From positions 5,394,001 through 5,458,000 of the forward strand of contig NZ_CP007044.2 in the NCBI RefSeq assembly GCF_000520015.2: a stretch of 64,000 bases of DNA, read 5' to 3'. Every line of letters starts with the position of its first letter. The stretch's first letter is position 1. Positions 1 to 8,977 of the stretch are shown here, piece after piece. Source of the stretch: Chania multitudinisentens RB-25. Lineage in GTDB: Bacteria > Pseudomonadota > Gammaproteobacteria > Enterobacterales > Enterobacteriaceae. Under the pieces are notes generated by a model, which saw nothing but the letters and a program-made list of their open reading frames with translations, was not told the DNA's origin and did not search any database. A program made the translations under genes and the position numbers.

Positions 1-301
1 CGAAGTCTAGAGAATCTGCTGGCGTACCAGGGAAGCAATAGTGTTTATCCCCCAGTTTTTTATATTCGAACGGCTCTTTTTTCATAGTAATGGCTGAACC
101 AATACCGCTTTGGTTGTTTGAAGGTGCAGAAATCCAGACGTCATAGCCCTTCTTCTCCAGTTTTTCACGTAGCGATACGGTGCCATAAGCTTCACAACCG
201 TCATCGTTCACGATCAGAATACGCATCGGGCGTTCAGCAGCAAAGGTAGAAGTGGCCGTCATAGCCAGCAGTAACGCACTAAGAGTCAATATTTTTTTCA
301 T
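1..301 (-). CDS. surE: SurE-family 5'/3'-nucleotidase, exported form (partial)
   Basis: About 100 codons of the N-terminus are present; the gene runs off the left edge. The first ~22 residues form a typical signal peptide (MKK start, hydrophobic core, ending STFAA). The SurE metal-binding NDDG motif follows directly, in RILIVNDDG. The second SurE signature is also visible (APSNNQSGIGSAIT), with the Asn/Ser that bind metal and phosphate. SurE proteins dephosphorylate nucleoside monophosphates and are normally cytoplasmic, so the signal peptide points to a periplasmic member of the family. The ATG is preceded by AGGAAAT. The C-terminal half is outside the window, so the oligomerisation domain cannot be judged. 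Family confidence is high; the exact substrate is unknown. Confidence 0.85.
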   Translation of the reverse strand, partial: MKKILTLSALLLAMTATSTFAAERPMRILIVNDDGCEAYGTVSLREKLEKKGYDVWISAPSNNQSGIGSAITMKKEPFEYKKLGDKHYCFPGTPADSLDF

Positions 302-480
302 ACTTATTTCCTGATGGTGGGGTAATTTTTTAGTCCTTCTTCGCTAAAGCCACAGGTTTATCACCCAAATCACTCCGTTAAATACTCGCTTTGGGCTCAT
401 TAGGTTGCTGCCTGACTGCGCTCCAACGCTTCTGGATATATTTTTATCTGTTACCGCCTGAGCACTTTTGCCAGGGCAAA

Positions 481-538
481 AAAAAACCTAAACAATACCT
501 TTAACAGAGTTCTCTGTTTAAGGGACTATTTAGGTTTT
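481..538. repeat. Long imperfect inverted repeat
   Basis: Outer arms AAAACCTAAA (483-492) and TTTAGGTTTT (529-538) enclose inner arms CCTTTAACAGAG (498-509) and CTCTGTTTAAGGG (512-524). The whole ~56-bp stretch folds into one long hairpin with small internal mismatches. It lies between the divergent surE-like and GH28 genes, so a terminator for either is unlikely. It may be an operator or a small palindromic element. The rest of 302-797 is AT-rich and holds nothing else I can support. Confidence 0.55.
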
Positions 539-873
539 GCCTGTGAACAGTAACAATCCTATTTCAACTACCTAATTAAAGTAACATCAGAGTCGTTTAT
601 TTCCGTGATCAACATAGCATAATCAGAGAGCGGTTATTTCACTCTGCCGATGATGATGCCTGTAATCTCAGGCCCAGTCATGAATAGGAAAATTCTTTTT
701 TGAAAATGCTGTAGAGAAACTTCATATTAGACCAGAAATATCTTAGTGCTGTAGCACTACGTCCTGAGGTACTGAAGAACGATCAAACTGCCGATGAATG
801 CTCTGTATAACCAGACAACGCACCAAGCCCACCCTTCTGTTTTTCCTGTTTAATCGAATCGATCACATTTTTC

Positions 874-886
874 AAAACAATGTTTT
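874..886. promoter_or_regulatory. KdgR-like operator
   Basis: AAAACAATGTTTT is a dyad (AAAAC / GTTTT around AAT) that resembles the KdgR consensus (AAA-C-N3-G-TTT type). It lies about 100 bp upstream of the GH28 pectinase start. KdgR is the IclR-family repressor of pectin catabolism in soft-rot enterobacteria. The assignment rests on motif similarity and gene context only. Confidence 0.4.
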
Positions 887-989
887 AAATTTTATGGATC
901 AAAGCTCCAGTATTGAAATGGCAATATTTATTGCCTCTCATTTTCTGATTAAGTTATGGGCGATAATACACAAAAAAGAGGTTAACATT

Positions 990-2411
990 ATGGAATTCAA
1001 GGGCAGACTGACATTACTCAGCGTATTCACTTCAGCTCTCTTTACATCATCAGTGATGGCTGACACCACCTTTAAACCTGTCACTATTGAATCACTTAAC
1101 ATCCCGGAACGCACGTGCAACATCAGGGATTACGGAGCGGAAGCAACCGGGATCTGGTATGACACCAAGGCATTTCAATCAGCGATAGATGATTGCGCAG
1201 GGAAAGGTGGCGGAACCGTTCTTGTTCCTGCGGGTTTTTATTTGTCTGAACCGCTTTACTTGAAAAACAATATTAATCTTCATCTTGAAAAAGGCGCCAT
1301 CCTACAAGCCGCGGCTGAAAAAGCCGCCTATACCCCTTCAGAAGCCACGAAGAAGTGGGCTGGTGTGCCGAAGCTATGGCCAAACGCAGAGAACTGGCTG
1401 GCGTTCCTGAACATTGCAGAAGGCAATAACATCGCAATTACCGGGGAAGGCACCATTGATGGGCAAGGTTCTGCGTTACTTGAAGACTTTCGTGCCAATG
1501 CCAGAAAAACAGGTTCAAAAGGGCCAACCAATCGGCCTCGGATGGTTTTTATCAAAGACTCGAATCATATCCTGATAGAAAATATAACCTTACAAAATTC
1601 ACCCAGTTTTCATGTCGTCTTCTTCAACACGGAAAACATTACAATAAACAAAACCAAAATCTTCGCGCCTGAGTGGTGGGAAAATACCGATGCCATTGAT
1701 CCAATGCACAGCAGGTATGTGACGATCACTGAAAACACCATCAGCTGCGGCGATGACCATATTGCCATTAAATCTGTCTTTAACGATGACAATACCCATG
1801 ACTATTACATCGCAAGAAATAAGTTTCTTGAAGGCCGCGGGTTGTCTATTGGTTCAGAGGCATCGGGGGGAATACGCAATATCCTCGCAGAAGACAATAC
1901 GTTCGAAAATGCCATGTACGGAATTCGCATTAAATCACCAAGAGGGAAAGGTGGATTGGTTTCGAACGTCGTCTATAAAAATACCAGAATGGCCAATGTT
2001 GAAACACCGGTGGTACTTGCCGGTTACTATAAAGGGGGGCCGGTCACTGCCGAAGGCAGAACAGAAGCGCTTCAGAAAGGCGAATTTGCCGGTGGATTTA
2101 TGTTAGGCAATCAAATCTATCCTGCTCAGACGGACAAAGCCCAACCATTCAATAAACATACCACCCCTCACTTTGATAACATCCAATTTATTAACCTTGA
2201 GTCAGATGGCAACTCGAAGAGTGCCGGGTTTATTATCGGCACGCCAGAAAAACCATTCACCAATATCTTGTTTGACAACGTCAGAATTAACGCACGGGAA
2301 GGGCTAAGAGTGCGGAACGCCAACCTTAGACTGAAAAACACCACAATTACTAGCCAAGATGGGAAGGCCATCATCGAAGAAGCGGGGGCAGTTATCAGCA
2401 CAGACCAATAA
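990..2411 (+). CDS. Secreted glycoside hydrolase family 28 (polygalacturonase-type)
   Basis: A 473-aa protein, taking the ATG at 990, which follows AAAGAGG and opens a good signal peptide (hydrophobic LLSVFTSALFTSS, cleavage near VMA-D). An in-frame start at 798 exists but would bury the signal peptide. GH28 beta-helix signatures occur in order: NTDAIDP, GDDHIAIKS (catalytic Asp pair), the RGLSIGSE segment where the active-site His usually sits as GHG, and YGIRIKS (substrate-binding RIK). The family hydrolyses alpha-1,4 galacturonan. Length and lineage fit an exo-acting periplasmic or secreted oligogalacturonide hydrolase. The RGLSIGSE segment lacks the usual GHG histidine, so specificity may be unusual. 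The gene is monocistronic, with a KdgR-like box upstream and a terminator downstream. Confidence 0.85.
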   Translation: MEFKGRLTLLSVFTSALFTSSVMADTTFKPVTIESLNIPERTCNIRDYGAEATGIWYDTKAFQSAIDDCAGKGGGTVLVPAGFYLSEPLYLKNNINLHLEKGAILQAAAEKAAYTPSEATKKWAGVPKLWPNAENWLAFLNIAEGNNIAITGEGTIDGQGSALLEDFRANARKTGSKGPTNRPRMVFIKDSNHILIENITLQNSPSFHVVFFNTENITINKTKIFAPEWWENTDAIDPMHSRYVTITENTISCGDDHIAIKSVFNDDNTHDYYIARNKFLEGRGLSIGSEASGGIRNILAEDNTFENAMYGIRIKSPRGKGGLVSNVVYKNTRMANVETPVVLAGYYKGGPVTAEGRTEALQKGEFAGGFMLGNQIYPAQTDKAQPFNKHTTPHFDNIQFINLESDGNSKSAGFIIGTPEKPFTNILFDNVRINAREGLRVRNANLRLKNTTITSQDGKAIIEEAGAVISTDQ

Positions 2412-2432
2412 GCCAGGTATTTCGAAGCGATA

Positions 2433-2460
2433 AAAAGCACTCCCGCAAGAGAGTGCTTTT
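2433..2460 (+). terminator. Rho-independent terminator after the GH28 gene
   Basis: AAAAGCACTC and GAGTGCTTTT are perfect 10-bp arms around the loop CCGCAAGA, starting about 20 bp after the stop codon. The A-run and T-run could make it work in both directions. Confidence 0.8.
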
Positions 2461-2698
2461 AGCATACAGAGTTACCCTTCGCAGAAAACACCTTCACTAA
2501 TAAGATTTGGAAATCCCCCCTCCCCTCAACTCTGCGGACACTCGCAGTTTATAGATTATATATCAGCCGCAGATAACGTTAGCAAATTATGTTATTTGCA
2601 AGATCTTACTTTTTAGATGTATAAACGAGACGATAAAATTCGCCATTTTAAGCGAATCACTCTTAATATAATTTTATTTATGCCTACAAGGAGGTCGT

Positions 2699-3217
2699 TT
2701 GAGTATTGTCTCAATTCCAGCATTTAATCAGCTCCCATCAGAAGCGCAATTACGTTATCAACACCAGGTTGAAAAACATGGCCGGATAACCAATATGAAG
2801 CGCACGTTATTACACTCACCTACCGCCTTTGATGCTTTGATGTCTTGGTATCCGTTGTTTGATGACTTAAAAGCATTAATCGGCGAGCGGTCTGCACTCT
2901 TCTATGCCTATGCCATTTCCACACAGAATGACTGCCTGATTTGTAGTACATTTTTCGTTAAAATACTTAAAGATAAAAATATTTCTTTTGCAGAGTTTGC
3001 CTTCAGCGCGCAAGAGAAATTATTGATCGACTATGGGCGAGCAATCGTCCGCAATCCCCACCAAATTGACGATGCTATATTCAGCACGTTGCAAAAGCAA
3101 TTTGATGAATCAGGCATTGTTTTGCTGACTGCTTTTGCTGGGCTAATGATAGCCACCAATTTAATCAATACGGTGTTAAATGTGCCTTTGGATGAGTATT
3201 TGTTTGAATATACCTAA
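2699..3217 (+). CDS. AhpD-like / carboxymuconolactone decarboxylase-fold protein
   Basis: A 172-aa protein starting at TTG, chosen because a near-perfect AAGGAGG lies 5 bp upstream and no ATG fits. A CxxC pair in QNDCLICSTFF sits on the helix that carries the redox cysteines in AhpD-fold proteins; unlike AhpD, no conserved His follows three residues later. The fold usually gives small oligomeric peroxidase-related or decarboxylase proteins. It is the first gene of a run that continues with an SDR dehydrogenase, an ABC importer and a molybdoenzyme, which suggests a role in breaking down or detoxifying an imported small molecule. The substrate is unknown. Confidence 0.6.
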   Translation: MSIVSIPAFNQLPSEAQLRYQHQVEKHGRITNMKRTLLHSPTAFDALMSWYPLFDDLKALIGERSALFYAYAISTQNDCLICSTFFVKILKDKNISFAEFAFSAQEKLLIDYGRAIVRNPHQIDDAIFSTLQKQFDESGIVLLTAFAGLMIATNLINTVLNVPLDEYLFEYT

Positions 3218-3291
3218 TATCCAAGCAGCATAACGTGACACACCGGTTATAAAAATTAAAAGATCATAACTTTCGTTAGGGAATTATTATT

Positions 3292-4098
3292 ATGACTGCA
3301 CTGTTTATCAATAAAACGGTATTTATTACCGGGGCCGCTAAAGGGCAAGGAAAAGCCGTGGCCATTGCTTTCGCCAAACAAGGGGCCAATATTATTGCTT
3401 TCGATCTCGGCAAAAAGATAGCCTACCCACAATATAACGAGGCTTCCGTCGACGATCTGGCACGCTTACAACAAGAAGTTGAACAGGCAGGAGGCAACAT
3501 ACTGACTTTTGCCGGAGATGTGCGTAATGCTCAGGAGGTGAGCGCTGCCGTGGAACAGGGCGTGGCTCGTTTCGGCACCATCGATATCCTGTTTAATAAC
3601 GCTGGCATCTGCGCTTATGGGTTATCCCATGAACTGACGGAAGAAGCTTGGGACACCATGCTGGATATCAATCTAAAAGGCGCCTGGCTGGTATCAAAGT
3701 ACGTGATCCCGCATTTCATTCGTCAAAAAAGTGGCGTCATTATCACCAATTCATCGATTGGCGGCCTGCGCGGCATGAATCGGCTCTCGCATTATGCCGC
3801 TTCTAAATTTGCACTGATCGGCCTGACCAAATCCCAGGCCATCGAACTGGCACCTTACAATATTCGTGCAATCAGTATTCATCCAACAGGCGTCAATACC
3901 GCCATGAACGACGGATTAGCCGCCATGGAAGGGGCTACCCCGCAAGAGATCGCCGAACGTTCAGCAGGCAACCTGTTATCTGTTCCCTGGATTGAACCGG
4001 AAGATGTCGCAGATTCGGTTTTGTTCCTCGCCAGCGATAAAGCCCGCTTTATTACCGGCAGCCAATTTGTGCTGGATGCCGGTCTTCTCACCAGATAA
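3292..4098 (+). CDS. Short-chain dehydrogenase/reductase
   Basis: A 268-aa classical SDR. The N-terminal nucleotide-binding motif TGAAKGQG, the NNAG motif, the catalytic Ser in ITNSSIGG and the YAASK catalytic Tyr/Lys are all present, so the enzyme should be active with NAD(P). The extended segment after strand 2 (DLGKKIAYPQYNEASVDD) resembles the carveol-dehydrogenase-like subgroup. Its stop codon is 6 bp before the ABC solute-binding protein, so they are probably cotranscribed. It likely oxidises or reduces a hydroxyl or keto group on the compound imported by that transporter. The substrate cannot be read from sequence. Confidence 0.85.
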   Translation: MTALFINKTVFITGAAKGQGKAVAIAFAKQGANIIAFDLGKKIAYPQYNEASVDDLARLQQEVEQAGGNILTFAGDVRNAQEVSAAVEQGVARFGTIDILFNNAGICAYGLSHELTEEAWDTMLDINLKGAWLVSKYVIPHFIRQKSGVIITNSSIGGLRGMNRLSHYAASKFALIGLTKSQAIELAPYNIRAISIHPTGVNTAMNDGLAAMEGATPQEIAERSAGNLLSVPWIEPEDVADSVLFLASDKARFITGSQFVLDAGLLTR

Positions 4099-4104
4099 AG
4101 GCTC

Positions 4105-4890
4105 ATGATGAAACACATAATAAAAAAACAGCTGTTTCTGTCGGCGCTGCTGTTGGCATCGTTGCTCAGCGGCAATGCGCTAGCCAACGTGATCAAAGTT
4201 GGCACTATGGGAACCTATGAGCCCTTCAGTTACCAGAATAAGCAAGGGCAACTGACGGGGTACGACGTAGATGTGCTACGTGAAGTGGCCAAACGTGATC
4301 CCAGCCTGCAATTCGAGTTTATTGCCTCACCGTGGGATACGCTGTTTCCCGGGCTGGATGCTGACCGTTTTCAAATATTGGCTCAACAGCTCACTTCTAA
4401 CCCGGATCGCGTGAAGCGTTATGCGCTGACGGATAACCGCTATTTCACCTGCGTTTCACAGATTATCGTGCAGGCCGGCCGCACCGACATTCATTCGCTG
4501 CAAGATTTACAGGGCAAGAAGATCGGGCTGACGGTGGGCGATTCCTTTACCCGTCTGGTGGAAGATTGGAACCAGCAGCACGGCAACATCCTGAATATCG
4601 TTTATTACGAACAGGACATCTCAACCATTCTGCAAGACATTGCCAGCGGGCGCATTGATGCCACCGTTAATGATCCCATCATGGCACAAAGTAAAGCGGC
4701 CAAGCAGGGCTTGAATATCAGCGCGGTCGGTGAGCGCCTGGCGGCCGATCCAACGTTCTTTATTGTGAAAAAAGATCCCGCAGGGCTGGCGCTGAAACAG
4801 CGGGTTGACGCCGCATTACAATCACTGCGTGAGGACGGTACGCTTTCACGTCTTTCTGTCGAACATTTCGGCGTGGATTATACACAATAG
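4105..4890 (+). CDS. ABC transporter periplasmic solute-binding protein (SBP_bac_3)
   Basis: A 261-aa family 3 extracellular solute-binding protein. The signal peptide runs to about residue 27 (ending NALA-N). The start of the mature domain (VGTMGTYEPFSYQNKQGQLT followed by GYDVDV) is the standard opening of the polar amino acid/opine family, and the DIASGRIDATVND segment is typical of its second lobe. It captures a small polar ligand, perhaps an amino acid or sulfur compound, and delivers it to the permease and ATPase encoded next. ATG at 4105 or 4108 are both possible; AAGG within the upstream stop supports this region. The ligand is unknown. Confidence 0.85.
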   Translation: MMKHIIKKQLFLSALLLASLLSGNALANVIKVGTMGTYEPFSYQNKQGQLTGYDVDVLREVAKRDPSLQFEFIASPWDTLFPGLDADRFQILAQQLTSNPDRVKRYALTDNRYFTCVSQIIVQAGRTDIHSLQDLQGKKIGLTVGDSFTRLVEDWNQQHGNILNIVYYEQDISTILQDIASGRIDATVNDPIMAQSKAAKQGLNISAVGERLAADPTFFIVKKDPAGLALKQRVDAALQSLREDGTLSRLSVEHFGVDYTQ

Positions 4891-4913
4891 CGCTGGCTCA
4901 CGGAGCAGGCTGG

Positions 4914-5651
4914 GTGCTTCATCTGTCGGGTACATGGAAGAATGATGTGATGGTTCAGCTATTTGATGTTCAGTACATGATCGATTCAATTCCCACCATT
5001 GCCAAGGGTATTCCTGTTTCCTTGTCGATTACGCTGGTTGCCTTTATTTTTGGTGCCCTCATCGGGCTGGCTGTGGCGCTGTTACGCATCTACCGGGTCG
5101 CCGGGATCACGCAATTGGCGATCCTGTACGTTTCTTTTATGCGCGGAACCCCACTGGTGGTCCAGATTTTTCTGGCCTATTACGGTATTCCACTGCTGCT
5201 GCGAGTGCTGGCGATCCACAGCAATATCAGCCAAATTCCTGCCATTTATTTTGTTTATGTGGCCTTTTCTCTCAATGTAGGGGCCTATCTCTCTGAAACT
5301 CTCCGTTCGGCGATCCTGTCCGTCGCTCCAGGGCAGTTCGAAGCCGCTTATTCGATTGGTATGACCACCCCGCAGGCCCTGGGCAAAATTGTGCTGCCGC
5401 AGGCATTAACCATGGCACTGCCCAACATTGGTAACCAATTCATTATGTTACTCAAAGATACTTCACTGGCGTTCATCGCCGCCGTCCCAGAAATCATGGG
5501 GGAAGCGAAGATTATTGCCGGGCGAACATCCCAATTCTTTGAAGTGTACGTGGTTGCCGCACTGATTTATTGGGCGATCTGTTTACTCTGCGAGCTGTTT
5601 CTGAGCCTGATAGAGCACCGCGCCAGAAAACATACTGCCAAAGGAAGCTAG
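4914..5651 (+). CDS. ABC transporter permease (His/Glu/Gln/Arg/opine type)
   Basis: An integral membrane permease with about five hydrophobic segments. The EAA-loop of the HisM/GlnP family is recognisable (GQFEAAYSIGMTTPQALGKIVLPQA). The listed start is GTG with GGAGCAGG upstream; the ATG at 4950 (MVQLFDVQYM), preceded by GGAAGA, is an equally good start and gives a more usual N-terminus. Two bases separate its stop from the ATPase start at 5653, so translation is coupled. It forms the membrane channel for the solute-binding protein at 4105. Confidence 0.85.
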   Translation: MLHLSGTWKNDVMVQLFDVQYMIDSIPTIAKGIPVSLSITLVAFIFGALIGLAVALLRIYRVAGITQLAILYVSFMRGTPLVVQIFLAYYGIPLLLRVLAIHSNISQIPAIYFVYVAFSLNVGAYLSETLRSAILSVAPGQFEAAYSIGMTTPQALGKIVLPQALTMALPNIGNQFIMLLKDTSLAFIAAVPEIMGEAKIIAGRTSQFFEVYVVAALIYWAICLLCELFLSLIEHRARKHTAKGS

Positions 5652-5652
5652 C

Positions 5653-6402
5653 ATGATTGAAGTGAGCAGGCTGGAAAAGCGTTATGCAGGGAATCATGTC
5701 CTGAAGGGGATAGATTTCCATGTGCGGCAGTCAGAAACTGTTGCTATTATTGGGCCTTCAGGCTCGGGCAAATCGACCTTGATCCGCTGCCTGAACCTGC
5801 TGGAGCAACCTTCTGCGGGCAGTATTCGTATTGAGCATCAGCAGGTCCACGCTGGTGCCATCAGTAAGAAAACCATTCACGCATTACGCCAGCATACCGG
5901 TATGGTGTTCCAAGCGTTTAATCTGTTCCCACACCTGACCACGCTGGAAAATGTCACCCAAGGCTTGATAACGGTTCAGCGTAAATCACGCACTCAGGCC
6001 CAGGAAGAAGGAATGCACTTTCTCACCAAGGTAGGTATGGCGGCAAAAGCACAAAGTTATCCCGCCCAGCTCTCTGGGGGGCAACAACAACGGGTGGCGA
6101 TCGCCCGCACCCTCGCTATGCAACCCAAAGTGCTCCTGATGGATGAACCCACCTCGGCACTGGACCCGGAATTGGTGCAAGAGGTGTTACAGGTGATCCG
6201 TGCTATTGCCCAAGAAGCCATCACCACGGTGATTGTTACTCATGAACTGCGTTTTGCTCAGGAAGTGGCCGATCGGGTCATGTTTATCGACGGCGGGAAA
6301 ATCATTGAATTTGCCCCACCCGCAGAGATATTCCAGCGCCCGAAACAGCCGCGTACCGCGCTGTTTCTGAGCAAATATTTAGAGGCGGAATACGCCATTT
6401 GA
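5653..6402 (+). CDS. ABC transporter ATP-binding protein (polar amino acid type)
   Basis: A 249-aa ATPase with every key motif: Walker [10 protein letters not shown], the Q-loop in [10 protein letters not shown], signature LSGGQQQR, Walker [12 protein letters not shown] and the switch His in VIVTHEL. Family members such as GlnQ and HisP are about the same length, so it is complete. It energises the importer made with the two preceding genes. It is followed after 35 bp by the molybdoenzyme gene, probably on the same transcript. Confidence 0.9.
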   Translation: MIEVSRLEKRYAGNHVLKGIDFHVRQSETVAIIGPSGSGKSTLIRCLNLLEQPSAGSIRIEHQQVHAGAISKKTIHALRQHTGMVFQAFNLFPHLTTLENVTQGLITVQRKSRTQAQEEGMHFLTKVGMAAKAQSYPAQLSGGQQQRVAIARTLAMQPKVLLMDEPTSALDPELVQEVLQVIRAIAQEAITTVIVTHELRFAQEVADRVMFIDGGKIIEFAPPAEIFQRPKQPRTALFLSKYLEAEYAI

Positions 6403-6437
6403 ACCGCCACAACACCTATCAAAAACCTTGAGATGCC

Positions 6438-8699
6438 ATGTCAATAATACGCTATCCACAACTGGCCCATTGGGGAGCCTATCACGCCATGGTTGAAAAT
6501 GGCCGCCTCATCCGCTGCGAACCTTTTGCCACAGATGCCGATCCTTCTCCATTGCTCAATTCTATTGTGCCAATGGTTTACTCTGACAAACGTATTCGCA
6601 AACCCGCAGTGCGGCGCTCCTGGCTCCAGAAACGTGAAAAAAGTGAGGGTTCCCTGCGGGGCAAAGAGCCGTTTGTTGAGGTTGATTGGGATGTCGCACT
6701 GGATTTGATCGCCAACGAAAACCAGCGGGTACGCGACCGTTACGGCGCTTCAGGGATTTTCACCGGCTCCTACGGTTGGTCCTCTGCCGGGCGGTTGCAT
6801 CATGCCCGCTCTCTGGTACGGCGTTTCTATTTTGCAGGCGGTGGCGGAGTTGATCAGCAAGGTAACTATAGCTGGGGAGCGGCTCAATTCTTCCTGCCTT
6901 ACATTATTGGCACCTACAGCCCATTGACCGGGCGCGTCACCACTTGGCCCAGTGTCGTAGAACATTGCCAATTGTTCGTCGCGTTTGGTGGCCTGGCCTT
7001 AAAGAATGCCCAGGTGTCTTCTGGCGGAGCCGTGGAGCACACCCTCAAGCCCTGGTTGGAAAAGTTGGCGCACAAAGGCACACCTGTCATCAACATCAGC
7101 CCAATGCGTGATGACTGCCCGGCCTTTGTCAATGCCGAATGGATTCCGATCCGGCCAAATACCGATGTCGCCCTGATGCTGGCGCTCGCCTATGAGATCC
7201 AGCGCTGCGGAGCGCAAGATCGGGCGTTTCTGGCGAGTCACTGCGTGGGCTACCCTCAGTTGGCAAACTATCTTGACGGCAACAGCGACGGTATTGCCAA
7301 AACCCCAGAGTGGGCCAGCCATATCACGGGGATTCCTGCGGCACGCATTACCCGGCTGGCACAACAACTCATCGGGGTACGCAGTTTTCTCACCTGTGCC
7401 TACTCGGTACAGCGGGCCCACCGGGGAGAGCAACCCTATTGGATGCTGATCGCCCTGGCATCCATGCTCGGCCAGGTGGGGCTGCCAGGCGGCGGTTTTT
7501 CTTTCGGCCACGGTTCGATGAACAGCGTTGGCAACCCACGCGTTGATACACCGGGGCCAATGATGCCGATAGGTGATAATCCGGCGGGCTTATCGATCCC
7601 GGTGGCCCGCATCAGTGACATGCTGCTACACCCTGAAGAACCCTATTCATTCCAGGGGGAAACACGCCATTATCCCGATATTCATCTGATACATTGGGCG
7701 GGCGGCAACCCATTTCACCATCATCAACAACTTAATCGGTTGGTTCAGGGGTGGCAGAAACCGGATACCGTGGTGGTGCAGGATATTTGGTGGACGCCGG
7801 CGGCCAAAATGGCGGATATCGTGCTGCCGGTAACCAGCGCTCTCGAACGCAATGATATCGGTGGTTCATCGCGCGATCGCTACGTGCTGGCCATGCATCA
7901 AGCTATCGCTCCCCAGCACCAGGCTCGCAACGACTTTGATATTTTCGCTGAGTTGGCTGAAAGGCTCGGTTACCGGCAAACCTTCACCGAAGGGCGTGAT
8001 GAACGTGCCTGGATTGAAGCAATCTATCAACGCTGTGGCGAAGCTCAGCAATCGGCAGGCATCCACTGGCCAGATTTCGATACCTTCTGGCAGCGTGGCT
8101 ATGTCGAACTGCCTGCGCCGGAGAAAGAGTTTGTTTTCTTTGAGGAATTCCGGGCCGATCCGCAGGCTAATCCACTGAAGACACCCAGCGGCAAGATTGA
8201 ATTGTTCAGCGAAACCATCGCCAGCTATGGCTACAAGGATTTTTCTGCCCACCCAGAATGGCTCCCTCCGGTTGAGTGGTTGGGGGCACCGCAAACGCAA
8301 CGCTGGCCATTGCATTTAATCTCAATCCAACCAGACGATCGCCTGCATAGCCAGCTCGATCCCGCCCCTCAGGTACAAGCAAACAAGGTTGCTGGTAAAG
8401 AGAAGATCTACCTGCACCCTGAAGATGCCCAGCAACGCGGGATAACCGCTGGAGCCTTGGTGCGGGTAAGCAATGAACGGGGCGGTTGCCTGGCTGGCGC
8501 GGTGATAAATACGGGGCTCGTACGCGGCGTTGTGCTGATGGCTACCGGAGCCTGGTTCGACCCGGGCTTTGGGCCGCGCTGGCAGCAAACGGAACAATCA
8601 GGTAACCCTAACGTACTGACTCTGGATATCGGCACTTCTCCACTTACTCAGGGGCCAAATGCCATGAGTTGCCTGGTCGAGGTATCACTTGAGAATTAG
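6438..8699 (+). CDS. Molybdopterin-dependent S/N-oxide reductase (BisC/TorA/DMSO reductase family)
   Basis: A 753-aa catalytic subunit of the bis-MGD family. The YGWSSAGR segment carries the serine expected to ligate molybdenum, the hallmark of the DMSO/TMAO/biotin sulfoxide reductase group. Family landmarks follow (WAGGNPFHHHQ, DIWWTPAAKMADIVLPV, the C-terminal molydopterin-binding fold around NKVAGKEKIYLHPEDA). There is no N-terminal CxxC Fe-S motif and no Tat signal, so it is more like cytoplasmic BisC (similar length) than periplasmic TorA. It reduces an S- or N-oxide, perhaps the compound brought in by the adjacent importer or a derivative such as methionine or biotin sulfoxide. The true substrate is inference. 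Confidence 0.8.
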   Translation: MSIIRYPQLAHWGAYHAMVENGRLIRCEPFATDADPSPLLNSIVPMVYSDKRIRKPAVRRSWLQKREKSEGSLRGKEPFVEVDWDVALDLIANENQRVRDRYGASGIFTGSYGWSSAGRLHHARSLVRRFYFAGGGGVDQQGNYSWGAAQFFLPYIIGTYSPLTGRVTTWPSVVEHCQLFVAFGGLALKNAQVSSGGAVEHTLKPWLEKLAHKGTPVINISPMRDDCPAFVNAEWIPIRPNTDVALMLALAYEIQRCGAQDRAFLASHCVGYPQLANYLDGNSDGIAKTPEWASHITGIPAARITRLAQQLIGVRSFLTCAYSVQRAHRGEQPYWMLIALASMLGQVGLPGGGFSFGHGSMNSVGNPRVDTPGPMMPIGDNPAGLSIPVARISDMLLHPEEPYSFQGETRHYPDIHLIHWAGGNPFHHHQQLNRLVQGWQKPDTVVVQDIWWTPAAKMADIVLPVTSALERNDIGGSSRDRYVLAMHQAIAPQHQARNDFDIFAELAERLGYRQTFTEGRDERAWIEAIYQRCGEAQQSAGIHWPDFDTFWQRGYVELPAPEKEFVFFEEFRADPQANPLKTPSGKIELFSETIASYGYKDFSAHPEWLPPVEWLGAPQTQRWPLHLISIQPDDRLHSQLDPAPQVQANKVAGKEKIYLHPEDAQQRGITAGALVRVSNERGGCLAGAVINTGLVRGVVLMATGAWFDPGFGPRWQQTEQSGNPNVLTLDIGTSPLTQGPNAMSCLVEVSLEN

Positions 8700-8977
8700 G
8701 GCGTGTCCCGTAATTGTTTTTTTGTACAATTTAGTACCGTTAGAATCCACTTGCAGCGCTGATGTTTGTTTGAAAAACGCTCTACATTGAAGCTGTTTAT
8801 ACATTTTAAAAGAGATTTTCACCGTTTCCATAAACATGTGGAGAGATTAAGGGGCACAGCCTAAAGTGGGTTTTATTAACATGTGTATCTGTTCGATACC
8901 GCTCGGAAGCGTTGATGAACGGTGAAGGTTATTGCTCTGGAGATCCAGTCAACTTCAAAACTTGCTGCATTACCCAC

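Noticed and set aside
798..989. 64-codon N-terminal extension of the GH28 gene
   Set aside because: It covers the promoter and KdgR-like box and would place the signal peptide internally; the ATG at 990 has a ribosome site.
6999..7511. 170-codon minus-strand frame inside the molybdoenzyme gene
   Set aside because: Shadow of a GC-rich gene with complete family motifs on the plus strand.
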